From positions 58,347-122,346 of the forward strand of contig CAZVWR010000002.1 of the NCBI GenBank assembly GCA_964630905.1: a stretch of 64,000 nucleotides of DNA, given 5' to 3'. Each line of letters starts with the position of its first letter. The stretch's first letter is position 1. The notes beneath the pieces are model-generated. The model was not told where the DNA came from, did not search any database, and saw only the letters and a program-made list of their open reading frames with translations. Of this stretch, positions 7,980 to 16,415 are shown one piece after another. Both the position numbers and the translations under genes were made by a program. Source of the DNA: JAGOEX01 sp964630905. Lineage in GTDB: Bacteria > UBP6 > UBA1177.

Positions 7980-10900
7980 ATATAAAACCAACCGACACAA
8001 CTGAAGCCGGACTTGAATCTCTCATTGTTAAATCACTGATTGAAGAATCGAAATATGTTGCAGGTGATCCTCGTGATTATGACAGAACACATGCTGTTGA
8101 CCTTGTTAAACTGACTGATTTTATTAAATCTACTCAGCCGGAAATTGCCGATTCTCTTTCCCTTGATGCTGACTCTCCGACCCGGACCCAATTCCTTCAC
8201 AGGCTTCAGGGTGAAATAGCAAAAAGGGGCGTGATTGATGTTTTGCGTAGAGGATTGAATCACGGACCCCACTCAATAACAGCATTTTACGGAACTCCGA
8301 CAGCAAACAATGAAAAAGCAAAAGAACTGTTTGAGAAGAATATTTTCAGTGTGACCCGTCAGCTCCGTTACAGCTCAAGTGAAACACAACTTGCTCTCGA
8401 TATGGGCGTTTTCATAAATGGATTGCCTGTGGCAACATTTGAGCTGAAAAACAAGCTGACAAAACAGACTGTTGAAGATGCAGTGCAGCAATATAAGAAT
8501 GATCGTGACTCCAAAGAACTGCTTTTCCAGTTTGGTCGGTGTATGGTTCATTTTGCGCTAGATGATCATGAAGTTGAAATGTGTGCTCACTTAAAAGGAA
8601 AAGACTCATGGTTTCTGCCATTTAATAAAGGTTTTAATGATGGAGCAGGAAATCCGCCCAATCCGGATGGCCTGGCAACAGATTATTTATGGAAAGAAAT
8701 ACTAACAAAGCCGAGACTGACAGATATTATTGAGAATTATGCTCAGATCGTTGAAGAAAAAGACCCGAAAACCGGAAAGAAAAAATATAGGCAGATATTT
8801 CCACGGTATCATCAGTTAAAAGCAGTTCGAAAGCTGCTCTCAGACGCACAAATCAACGGAGCCGGGAAACGATATCTCATTCAACATTCTGCCGGAAGCG
8901 GCAAGTCAAATTCAATCGCCTGGCTTGCTCATCAACTCGTCGGGCTTGAAAAAAACAAAAAACCTGTATTTGACTCCATAATTGTTGTAACAGATCGAAG
9001 GGTTCTTGATAAGCAGATCAAAGACACAATTAAATCATTTGCTCAGGTTTCCAACATCATAGGTCATGCAGAAAGATCCGGAGACTTGAAACGGTTTATC
9101 AGTGAAGGCAAGCAGATAATAATCACAACAGTCCAGAAATTTCCTTTCATAATTAATGAGATCGGAGATGAGCACAGAAATAATAAGTTTGCAATAATTA
9201 TTGATGAAGCTCACTCAAGCCAGGGAGGAAAAGCTGCAACGAAAATGAATATTGCTTTAGCATCTACATCAGAAGTGAGGGAAAACTGCGAAAAATATGA
9301 TGATTTGCTGATGGTTGCTGAAAGAAGTCCTGAATATACTGGCGAGTGTGAAGATGTTGACTTGGAAGATCAAATCAATTTTATTATGGAAAGCAGAAAG
9401 ATGCTTAATAATGCAAGCTATTTTGCATTCACTGCAACTCCGAAAAACAAGACTCTTGAAATATTCGGAGAACCTTTTCCGCAACCTGACGGCAAGATTA
9501 AACATAAGCCTTTTGACAGTTATACAATGAAGCAGGCAATACAGGAAGGATTTATAAGGGATGTGCTTAAAAATTACACTCCAGTGGAAAGTTATTATAA
9601 AATCACAAAAAAAATTGAGGACGACCCATATTTTGATTCTAAAAGAGCCCAGAAAAAACTCAGAAAGTTTGTAGAATCGAACAAATATGCAATTAAAGAA
9701 AAAGCAGAGATAATAATTGATCATTTCCAGACTCAGGTGATTTCCCGTCGTAAAATCGGGGGTGAAGCCCGTGCAATTGTTGTAACAAGCGGGATAATGC
9801 GTGCAATTGAATATTACTATGAAATAAGCGCCTACATAAAAGAAAAAAAACTGCAGTACAAAGCCATCGTTGCATTTTCAGGGGAACATGAATACGGTGG
9901 GGGAAAAGTCACGGAATCTACAATTAATGGATTTCCAAGTAATCAGATAGAAGATAAAATTATTGAGGATCCATACCGTATTCTGGTTGTTGCCGATAAA
10001 TATCTTACTGGCTATGACGAACCATTGATGCACACAATGTATGTTGATAAGCCGCTTGAAGGAATTAAAGCTGTTCAGACACTTTCCCGGCTTAATAGAG
10101 CCCATCCTAAAAAACACGATACTTTCGTTCTGGATTTTTATAATGACACAGTAACCATTCAGAGTGCGTTCGCAGATTATTACAGAACAACCATATTGAG
10201 TGAAGAGACCGACCCCAATAAGCTTCACGATCTCAAATCTGACATTGATCTTTATCAAGTTTATTCATTTGAGCAGATTGATGATCTTGTGGAAAAATAT
10301 CTGTCAGGAGCTGAAAGAGATTCTATTGATCCTATCCTTGACACATGTGTTGCTGTTTATAATAGTGAACTTGATGAAAATGGACAGGTTGATTTTAAAG
10401 GTAAGGCAAAGGCATTTGTAAGAACATACGGGTTTCTTTCTGCACTTCTTCCGTATAACAACGCTGAATGGGAAAAACTCTCGATATTTCTTAATTTTCT
10501 AATACCCAAACTTCCTGCCCCGAAAGAAGAAGATCTTTCAAAAGGTATTTTGGAAACTATTGATCTTGAAAGTTACAGAGCTGAAATGAAAGCGACAATA
10601 AATATCTCTCTGCCTGATGAAGATGCTGAACTTGGAGCTGTGCCTACCACAGGAGGTGGTCGTAAACCCGAGCCGGAGCTTGATCAACTCAGCAACATAT
10701 TGAAAACTTTTAATGATCTTTTTGGGAATATCGAGTGGAAAGATGATGATAAGATCAGGAAAGTCATTGCTGAAGAAATTCCCGAAATGGTTGCCGCTGA
10801 CACAGCATATCAGAATGCAATGAAAAATTCTGATAAACAGAACGCCAGAATAGAGCATGACAAGGCCCTCCAAAGAGTAATTCTAACGCTTATTGCCGAT

Positions 10901-11011
10901 CACACGGAGCTTTATAAACAGTTCAGCGACAATCCATCTTTCAATAAATGGTTGGGAGACACAATATTTAACGCAACTTATTCAGAGAATGAAAATAATA
11001 TAAACAGGTGA
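7967..11011 (+). CDS. hsdR: Type I restriction subunit HsdR
   Basis: The 1014-residue protein is the motor and nuclease subunit that translocates and cuts unmodified DNA. The N-terminal PD-(D/E)XK nuclease is seen as D...FELKNK (about 145-160). The SF2 helicase follows: Walker A SAGSGKS (about 307), DEAH box IIIDEAHSSQ (about 411), motif III FTATPKNK, and motif VI QTLSRLNRAHP. A C-terminal helical domain that docks on HsdM/HsdS completes it. ATG 7967 has GGTGG upstream; ATG 7949 in the same frame is the alternative. The gene overlaps darG by 13 bases. It is separated from hsdM and hsdS by four inserted genes, which is unusual for the family. Confidence 0.95.
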   Translation: MGKLNIKPTDTTEAGLESLIVKSLIEESKYVAGDPRDYDRTHAVDLVKLTDFIKSTQPEIADSLSLDADSPTRTQFLHRLQGEIAKRGVIDVLRRGLNHGPHSITAFYGTPTANNEKAKELFEKNIFSVTRQLRYSSSETQLALDMGVFINGLPVATFELKNKLTKQTVEDAVQQYKNDRDSKELLFQFGRCMVHFALDDHEVEMCAHLKGKDSWFLPFNKGFNDGAGNPPNPDGLATDYLWKEILTKPRLTDIIENYAQIVEEKDPKTGKKKYRQIFPRYHQLKAVRKLLSDAQINGAGKRYLIQHSAGSGKSNSIAWLAHQLVGLEKNKKPVFDSIIVVTDRRVLDKQIKDTIKSFAQVSNIIGHAERSGDLKRFISEGKQIIITTVQKFPFIINEIGDEHRNNKFAIIIDEAHSSQGGKAATKMNIALASTSEVRENCEKYDDLLMVAERSPEYTGECEDVDLEDQINFIMESRKMLNNASYFAFTATPKNKTLEIFGEPFPQPDGKIKHKPFDSYTMKQAIQEGFIRDVLKNYTPVESYYKITKKIEDDPYFDSKRAQKKLRKFVESNKYAIKEKAEIIIDHFQTQVISRRKIGGEARAIVVTSGIMRAIEYYYEISAYIKEKKLQYKAIVAFSGEHEYGGGKVTESTINGFPSNQIEDKIIEDPYRILVVADKYLTGYDEPLMHTMYVDKPLEGIKAVQTLSRLNRAHPKKHDTFVLDFYNDTVTIQSAFADYYRTTILSEETDPNKLHDLKSDIDLYQVYSFEQIDDLVEKYLSGAERDSIDPILDTCVAVYNSELDENGQVDFKGKAKAFVRTYGFLSALLPYNNAEWEKLSIFLNFLIPKLPAPKEEDLSKGILETIDLESYRAEMKATINISLPDEDAELGAVPTTGGGRKPEPELDQLSNILKTFNDLFGNIEWKDDDKIRKVIAEEIPEMVAADTAYQNAMKNSDKQNARIEHDKALQRVILTLIADHTELYKQFSDNPSFNKWLGDTIFNATYSENENNINR

Positions 11012-11018
11012 TAGTACT

Positions 11019-11873
11019 TTGAAAACAGGACATAGATCTACACTTATAATTTTAATCATCGCAACCGTAGTTATCATTATAATAGGGTTTGGATATCCTT
11101 TTTTTACAAACGAAACCATGAACATGTCAAGTCTTTCAAGTTGGATTTCAGCTATAATATCCAGTACTGCTTTCATATGGCTTATATTCGGTTATTTTTT
11201 GCAGATGAAATCTTTAAATATACAAAGTATAGAAGTCGAACGGATGGCAAAGTTTGCAGCTTTGCAACAGATTCAAAATGCATTTGGCTTATTAAATGAA
11301 AAGGTAAAAAATTCAGGATATAAAGACGTTCATACTTTATCTGTGGAATTTCCGATGACTATGGCATTCACCATTAAAAATGTTGTTGAAAATAAAACCG
11401 ATGAAAAACTGAAAATGGAGTGGATGTCTAAATGGACAAATTTTAAAAGTCTGTGTGATGAATTTATTGGCACTTTCGCAATGATGTTAAAGCTTTATGA
11501 TGAAGCACCTGAAAAAGAGATGGTTCAAAAAAAGAAACTGACTACCATAGAGAGTTCAATGAAAACCCTGAACATTGATGCAAAAACAATAAAGGATTTT
11601 GAGTCCATCGTGGACTATAAAAATGCATGGTATATTAAGACGAATTTCAAAAGAGCCCAAGAAATTCCAGTATTAGCTTTTTATTCAAAGGCGGCTGGGA
11701 TGTTGGCCGAGAGTATGATTCGTTTTGAACCAGGCATTGATATAGTCGAACTTGAGATACTTGAGGACAGTGAAAAAACCATTCCTGGTTGTGTAAAGAG
11801 CGAATATTTAGAAAAATTAAGAAAAAAGGTTGGCGATAGGGAAAAAGAAAGAGAGTCCAAAAAGAAGGTCTAA
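11019..11873 (+). CDS. Membrane protein with two N-terminal transmembrane helices, unknown function
   Basis: I do not recognise this 284-residue protein. Two hydrophobic segments are seen near the N-terminus (LIILIIATVVIIIIGFGYPF, about 9-28, and SSTAFIWLIFGYFL, about 48-62). About 220 mostly helical, charged residues follow, probably in the cytoplasm. A TTG start at 11019 follows the hsdR stop by 7 bases, with GGTGA upstream. Its position as the eighth gene of the defence operon suggests an accessory or effector role, for example a membrane-acting component, but no enzyme motif is visible. Confidence 0.7.
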   Translation: MKTGHRSTLIILIIATVVIIIIGFGYPFFTNETMNMSSLSSWISAIISSTAFIWLIFGYFLQMKSLNIQSIEVERMAKFAALQQIQNAFGLLNEKVKNSGYKDVHTLSVEFPMTMAFTIKNVVENKTDEKLKMEWMSKWTNFKSLCDEFIGTFAMMLKLYDEAPEKEMVQKKKLTTIESSMKTLNIDAKTIKDFESIVDYKNAWYIKTNFKRAQEIPVLAFYSKAAGMLAESMIRFEPGIDIVELEILEDSEKTIPGCVKSEYLEKLRKKVGDREKERESKKKV

Positions 11874-11881
11874 GTTTAAAT

Positions 11882-12598
11882 ATGGTCAAGAAAAAGTTAA
11901 ACCATAGTGTTTTATTCAGTCAGTCAGGTATTAATTATTCAACGACGGTTGAAGCTGCATTAGCAAAAACCATAATTCATGCGCTCGAACAGTACAAAAT
12001 AAAATGGTCTTTGGGAAACAAGGTGTTATATGCAATGTGTAAAAATCACCCTGGACATAAAACTGAAGAGGAAATTCTGGCAAAAATATGGCTTATCGGA
12101 AGATCTTACGCTGCTGCCCTTGAGAGAAGAAAGAACAAAGAAAAAGAGTCAAGTAACGACGATTTTTACAATAATGCGGCAGATCAGATCCAACAATCTG
12201 AAATAGATAAATGGATTGAGGAGAGTCGAAACAACAATGACCCTCAGGTTCACATTAAAACACACAAAAAGGTAACAACTCTTTTTGAAACGATAACTGG
12301 GCTCGAAAAACGGTCTCTTGCATCAAAATACCTTCACTTCCACCTGCCGAAAAAGTTTTTCATATATGATTCCAGGGCTGCTGGGGCAATGCCGGCTCTT
12401 TTACGGGAACTCGGCATTAAAAAGGTCACTGTCACCCATAAGGGCGAGGAATACGATGAAAAATATGCAGCGTTTTACGAGAAATGTTTTGTCGCCCAGA
12501 AAGCAATAAAAGAAAAGTTCAACATAAATTGCAGTTGCAGAGATCTTGATACTGTGTTGATACATTTTGATAAGATCAAGAAAACATTAAATATTTAA
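11882..12598 (+). CDS. Hypothetical protein in defence operon
   Basis: This 238-residue protein is not recognised. It is helical and basic at the N-terminus. A conserved-looking core reads SLASKYLHFHLPKKFFIYD, then SRAAGAMPALLRELG. The pattern of a tryptophan-rich N-terminal half followed by a FIYDSRA strand suggests a DNA-binding or nuclease-helper fold, but I cannot name a family. It starts 9 bases after the preceding stop, and the next gene starts 12 bases after it, so it is co-transcribed with the R-M and DarTG genes. Confidence 0.7.
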   Translation: MVKKKLNHSVLFSQSGINYSTTVEAALAKTIIHALEQYKIKWSLGNKVLYAMCKNHPGHKTEEEILAKIWLIGRSYAAALERRKNKEKESSNDDFYNNAADQIQQSEIDKWIEESRNNNDPQVHIKTHKKVTTLFETITGLEKRSLASKYLHFHLPKKFFIYDSRAAGAMPALLRELGIKKVTVTHKGEEYDEKYAAFYEKCFVAQKAIKEKFNINCSCRDLDTVLIHFDKIKKTLNI

Positions 12599-12609
12599 GG
12601 GTGGTAATT

Positions 12610-13539
12610 ATGAGTAATAAAATAAAAAATGTTAAAAAGGTTCTTTTCATAAAACTTGGTGAGAAAGGTAAGTTTGAGGAGGACTGTATTGAGAAAAGCA
12701 ACACACTGAAACTTGATTACACAGAAATAGATCATAATGCTTGCACTAACGGTAACTGGGATAAGGTTAGAGAACATTACTTAATTAAAGGTAATAAGCC
12801 GCAAGTAGCGACAGGTCATGTAAACCAAATAAAGCGTTTTTATGAAGAAGATAAGAAAACTCTCTGGATAACCTTTTATTCAAACAAGCTATGGTGGTGT
12901 TTTTCAACTCCGAAGATCACAAAACTTCATGACAGCACCAAAACCCGTCCAGTAATCGGTAAGTGGTCTGACAAAGACATAAATGGGAAAAAACTTTCTT
13001 TCGATAAGCTAAGCGGGAAGTTGCTGAAAACCCAAGGGTTCAGAGGTACTATTTGTGAGGTTCCGGAAAAAGAATATGTTCTGGCTAAAATTAATAGTGA
13101 AAAAAACCAAGATGTTTTGGATGTTGAAAAAGCTGTTTCAGTCCTGCAATCAAAGTTGACCAAGTTAATTCAAACTCTTCATTGGAAAGATTTTGAAACC
13201 CTTGTTGATCTTATATTCAGACAAGCAGGATGGCAAAGAGTTAGTGAGGTAGGAAAAACACAGAAAACATTAGATCTTGATCTTTTTGCGCCGGTAACTG
13301 GTGAAAGAGCACTGGTGCAGATAAAAGCACAGTCAAAATTTTCTGAGTTTGAAGAGTATAAGAAGGACTTTGAAAACATGAGCAGTTTCAACAAATTCTT
13401 TTATGTTGTACACACTTCTGACGAAAAACTTAAAAGTTATAAAAATGTCGGGAATATAAATATATGGCTCATCGAAAAAGTGGCAGAGCTGACAATTTCT
13501 GCCGGGTTAGTAGACTGGGTTATAAAGAAAACTTCCTGA
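12610..13539 (+). CDS. Mrr-type restriction endonuclease (possible type IV)
   Basis: The C-terminal 130 residues of this 309-residue protein form a Mrr_cat PD-(D/E)XK domain. The helix HWKDFETLVDLIFRQAGW is followed by LDLDLFAP (about 220) and VQIKAQS (about 240), giving the D...QxK catalytic pattern of Mrr enzymes. The N-terminal 160 residues include aromatic strands (TLWITFYSNKLWWCF) that look like a PUA/EVE-type reader, though this is a guess. Such fusions cut DNA carrying modified bases (type IV restriction). ATG 12610 has a good GGGTGG site; an upstream in-frame GTG is unlikely. It is the last gene of the operon. Confidence 0.8.
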   Translation: MSNKIKNVKKVLFIKLGEKGKFEEDCIEKSNTLKLDYTEIDHNACTNGNWDKVREHYLIKGNKPQVATGHVNQIKRFYEEDKKTLWITFYSNKLWWCFSTPKITKLHDSTKTRPVIGKWSDKDINGKKLSFDKLSGKLLKTQGFRGTICEVPEKEYVLAKINSEKNQDVLDVEKAVSVLQSKLTKLIQTLHWKDFETLVDLIFRQAGWQRVSEVGKTQKTLDLDLFAPVTGERALVQIKAQSKFSEFEEYKKDFENMSSFNKFFYVVHTSDEKLKSYKNVGNINIWLIEKVAELTISAGLVDWVIKKTS

Positions 13540-13589
13540 CCCCCGCCCTTTTCTTATGAATTCACCATAGCAAATTCCGCCATTTATTT

Positions 13590-13617
13590 TTGCTCCATTC
13601 CCTAATTAAGCTATAAT
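13590..13617 (+). promoter_or_regulatory. Sigma-70-type promoter
   Basis: TTGCTC at 13590-13595 and TATAAT at 13612-13617 are separated by 16 bases. The pair lies 73 bases upstream of the start codon of the next gene, in the gap after the defence operon. Confidence 0.6.
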
Positions 13618-13689
13618 CCTCCGATGTTTGCGCCGATTTGCACTCTTGCTTGCGGGCGCTTTATAAAAACTGCTAAAAGGAGGAATCCA

Positions 13690-14163
13690 ATGAAATTTCA
13701 TTCAAAGATCTTAGGTGCGTTAATTCAGAAACAGAGGTTTGAGCACAAACGCTTGACAAGGAAGGGACTCGCAAAAATGCTCGGCTACAGCAATCTAGGT
13801 CGCGGGATCTGGCAGATTGAGCAGATCGAGAACGGGATAATCGAAGAACCGCTTGTTTCAAGGATCTGCGAGCTTCTTGATATTTCAGAGCTTGACCGGA
13901 AACGGTGTGAACTTGAGGAGAAGAAACAACTCCTTGAATATAGGATGGCTCTGCCACCGTTCAAACCGCACATCTCCGTCCGGCTTGGAAGCTGTTTCGG
14001 AAAGAACTATGCAATTCCTGAAGAGATCCTGGGAGTTGACGGACACATCTCATACGCGATAGGATTTGCAAAAACCATGAAACAGGCAGTGCATCTATGG
14101 ATAACCCGTGACTTGAGCTATGTTGTTGAACCGGATGGGAAATGCAAGGTTGAGGGGCATTAG
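13690..14163 (+). CDS. HTH domain protein, accessory-region regulator-like
   Basis: The 157-residue protein begins with a helix-turn-helix-like region (GLAKMLGYSNLGRGIWQIEQ, about 27-46) of the kind found in XRE-related proteins on mobile elements. A conserved domain follows (ISVRLGSCFGKNYAIPEEI, GFAKTMKQAVHLWIT). The ATG at 13690 is preceded by AAAAGGAGG with ideal spacing. It has its own promoter and is not part of the defence operon. A role in regulation is inferred only from the HTH-like part. Confidence 0.7.
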   Translation: MKFHSKILGALIQKQRFEHKRLTRKGLAKMLGYSNLGRGIWQIEQIENGIIEEPLVSRICELLDISELDRKRCELEEKKQLLEYRMALPPFKPHISVRLGSCFGKNYAIPEEILGVDGHISYAIGFAKTMKQAVHLWITRDLSYVVEPDGKCKVEGH

Positions 14164-14502
14164 CAAATTCCACCCCTCCCGATTTTCATCAATTCTTGTT
14201 GGGTATACCCCACATAAGACACAAAAAGCCCAATGATTTCAAGAAAGCGTTCCGCCAGATCTGGTTGTCTATTTCCCACAACAGCCAGGCCGTCAACCTC
14301 GGAAATGTTGTCTATATCCTACAAGAATAGTTCCTCTGCAGCATAATTGTTGTCTATATCCTACAAGAATCCGGTTTTTGAGGGCAGTCGCCTCCCGATT
14401 TCCTTAAAACTTCAATTTATACCAATATACTTTAAGTACTATTTAAGAGGAATGATTTTAAAGATTTACAGAAAAGAAACAAGCCGTTTGAGACTTTTGT
14501 TT
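14164..14502. other. Intergenic region with a 42-43 bp periodic repeat
   Basis: This 339-base gap contains three copies of a GTTGTCTAT-type repeat (see the repeat entry) between convergent genes. No gene is seen in it. Confidence 0.5.
14264..14370. repeat. Three spaced repeats of GTTGTCTATATCCTACAAGAAT
   Basis: Two identical 22-base copies lie at 14307-14328 and 14349-14370. A diverged copy (GTTGTCTATTTCCCACAA) begins at 14264. Start-to-start spacing is 43 and 42 bases, with unrelated sequence of about 20 bases between copies. The layout is CRISPR-like in spacing, but the repeat and spacers are shorter than usual and no cas gene is in the window. Confidence 0.7.
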
Positions 14503-15075
14503 TTAACTTTTAAGCCACAATTCTACCTCAGAAAGCGTTTCCATGGTTCCGTCCTTGCCCGCTGCTGTTACAAGAGAACCGGTACTTAAAGAATATACCG
14601 AGTACCCTCGGTTTTCTTTTAGTAAATAGAACCCTGCTTTTTTTAAGCGATCGTCCATTATTGCTTCCTCTTCGTCTAGGTCAATCTGAAATGCTCTATA
14701 TTCCTCTTCAAGAATATCTTTCTGTTGTTCTACATCAGACAGTGTTAAAGTTGCAGTTTTTGAAGAAGATTCCCAACCATATAAAGGACTGTCGTCGCTG
14801 TCGCAGATATAGTATAGCCCTTTTTTCTTGATCAAATCATAACCCATTGATTGCAAATTCCGTCGCAGCAATCTTTCTGTTTCTTCTATATCGTTTTCAA
14901 TACTTTCGACTTCTTTTTCAAGATCGTCAAGGCTGAACATTGCACACTTTGATGTTGGATCCCATCCATATTCCGGAACCCCGCGATCATTCATAATAAA
15001 GAAATTACTTTTGATTTTTGAAACAGAGAATCCTCCTCCCGCAATTCTTTCATTGAGAGCACTAATTTTACTCAT
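14503..15075 (-). CDS. Protein with three tandem about 60-residue repeats
   Basis: This 190-residue soluble protein is built of three related units. Each has a short beta stretch (FSVSKIKSNFFIMNDRG; YDLIKKKGLYYICDSDDS; FYLLKENRGYSVYSLSTG) followed by xxGW(D/E), a polar turn, xLxLSD(L/V) and an acidic helix. No known family is recognised. GGAGG lies 5 bases upstream of the ATG at 15075; an in-frame ATG 12 bases upstream lacks this spacing. It is an isolated minus-strand gene between repeat-rich gaps, so it is probably accessory. Confidence 0.7.
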   Translation of the reverse strand: MSKISALNERIAGGGFSVSKIKSNFFIMNDRGVPEYGWDPTSKCAMFSLDDLEKEVESIENDIEETERLLRRNLQSMGYDLIKKKGLYYICDSDDSPLYGWESSSKTATLTLSDVEQQKDILEEEYRAFQIDLDEEEAIMDDRLKKAGFYLLKENRGYSVYSLSTGSLVTAAGKDGTMETLSEVELWLKS

Positions 15076-15388
15076 GATATCCTCCAAAAAAATAAATCTA
15101 CAAAAATTCCATCAACACAGTCCGTTTTTCTTGATTGTTTTTCAAAAAACATTTTACCTCCAATACAAAAATTAATGAACAACATACCAACACCATTGTA
15201 GGTATATTTAAAAATCAGAGAGCATACTATAAAAAAGCTCTGCATCAGATATGATGATTTTTTTCATCATACAGTTTTGCCGTACATCGAGATATCGTGA
15301 TAAGTCGTATGAAGTCTTGTGATGCCCTGCCGTGCCTTTTTTCCATTCTATCGGGCTGAATCAAAAAATGACTCAATAAGAATCGAAA

Positions 15389-15460
15389 AATCCTCAAAGA
15401 GAAAGCTGCATAAATCCTCAAGGGCGAAGCAGCGTTAATCCTCAATAGGAAAAACTGTGT
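15389..15460. repeat. Three tandem 24-bp repeats
   Basis: Three imperfect units of exactly 24 bases start at 15389, 15413 and 15437, each beginning with AATCCTCAA and containing a GAAGC- or GAAA-type core. They lie between the terminator of the recombinase gene and the next minus-strand gene. Confidence 0.75.
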
Positions 15461-15510
15461 AAATATAACAAAACGCATCTGTTTTGTCAATAAGACGAAA
15501 AAAAAAACCA

Positions 15511-15541
15511 AAAAAAAGGAGCCCATTACAGACTCCCTTTT
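15511..15541 (-). terminator. Rho-independent terminator of recombinase gene
   Basis: On the minus strand, a GGAGTC / GGCTCC stem with a short loop is flanked by A residues and followed by eight T. It lies 14 bases downstream of the recombinase stop codon. Confidence 0.8.
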
Positions 15542-15554
15542 AATACAAATTTCG

Positions 15555-16100
15555 CTATAGCGAAAACTTCTCCAGCGACTCATCAATGGCATCCTGAGTT
15601 ATGCCGATATACCTCAGTGTGACTGCGGGTGATGAGTGGTTGAAGATCTTCTGGAGCATGGCGATGTCCTTGCTCATGCGGTAGTAATGAAACCCGAAGG
15701 TCTTTCTCATTGTGTGTGTTCCTATCCCTTCAAGTCCTACTTCCCTGGCGGCACTGTTGAGGATCCTCCATGCCGAAACTCTGGTGAGCGGTCGCTTTCC
15801 CCCCTGCCTTGAGAGGAACAGAAACTCATCATCATCCCTGCCCCGGACATAGCAGTCGATCTCCCGCTGAAGGTTGTCATTGATCTTGAACTTCTTCTCC
15901 TTGCCGGTCTTCTGTTCACGGATAACGATATGGCTCCGCTCCCGGACATCCTCCACCCTGAGCCGGAGCAGATCCCCGACCCTGATGCCGATGTTTATCC
16001 CCGACACAAAAAGGAAATAGTTCCTGAAGGACTGCTCCCGCAGTATCTTCTTCATCTGCTCGATCTTTTCCTGATCCCTTATCGGATTTACACTGTTCAT
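15555..16100 (-). CDS. Tyrosine recombinase (catalytic domain only)
   Basis: At 181 residues this is a short XerC/D-type recombinase. All catalytic residues are visible: Arg in NIGIRVGDLLRLR (about 40), Lys in EQKTGKEKKF, His-x-x-Arg in HTMRKTFG (129-132), His155 in NHSS and nucleophile Tyr164 in LRYIG. It lacks the N-terminal SAM-like core-binding domain of phage integrases. Such short proteins can act as invertases or resolvases. AGAGAGGTG lies upstream of the ATG. The gene stands alone with its own terminator. It could promote rearrangement of nearby repeats or mobility of the accessory region. Confidence 0.88.
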   Translation of the reverse strand: MNSVNPIRDQEKIEQMKKILREQSFRNYFLFVSGINIGIRVGDLLRLRVEDVRERSHIVIREQKTGKEKKFKINDNLQREIDCYVRGRDDDEFLFLSRQGGKRPLTRVSAWRILNSAAREVGLEGIGTHTMRKTFGFHYYRMSKDIAMLQKIFNHSSPAVTLRYIGITQDAIDESLEKFSL

Positions 16101-16415
16101 GGTAGCACCTCTCTTTTAAGTTATTATCTCTGATCTGAAACTTTTCTGACCTGATACTTATACCACAGAATGCCCGGTTTTTGCGTCAGAACGAAAATGC
16201 GCAATCCCTTTTCCAGGCAGGGAAATAAGTTATGTTACACTCAGTGAAACACACTATGTTTTTATGTTACCCGATTTTGCTCAGTATGTTACACCCAGAA
16301 ATGGTGTCTTTTAAAAGCTAATGAAATTAGGCAGTTACAAATTCATGTAACTTAATGTATATTGTGTTACATATAATAATAAAATCCTTGCTTGTTTTCT
16401 TTGCTAATATTAATT
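16101..16415. other. Intergenic region rich in TGTTAC motifs
   Basis: This 315-base gap between two minus-strand genes contains TATGTTAC-like motifs at about 16230, 16272 and 16288, an inverted pair GTTAC...GTAAC near 16333-16351, and another TGTTAC near 16364. They may be recombinase or regulator sites; no gene is seen. Confidence 0.35.

Larger units (their letters stand above)
15076..15554. other. Intergenic region with tandem repeats and a terminator
   Basis: This 479-base gap holds three tandem 24-base repeats (15389-15460) and a hairpin terminator for the recombinase gene (15511-15541). A minus-strand reading frame of about 115 codons crosses the repeats, but it has no ribosome-binding site or recognisable domain, so it is not called as a gene. 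Confidence 0.5.

Noticed and set aside
13568..14174. Direct repeat TAGCAAATTCCRCC flanking the gene at 13690-14163
   Set aside because: Only 13 of 14 bases match at two sites; could be chance, and no insertion features accompany it.
14264..14370. CRISPR array
   Set aside because: Only three copies, a 22-base repeat and about 20-base spacers, no cas genes; listed only as a repeat.
15245..15592. Minus-strand frame of 115 codons past the recombinase gene
   Set aside because: It crosses the 24-bp repeats and a terminator, has no ribosome-binding site and no recognisable domain.
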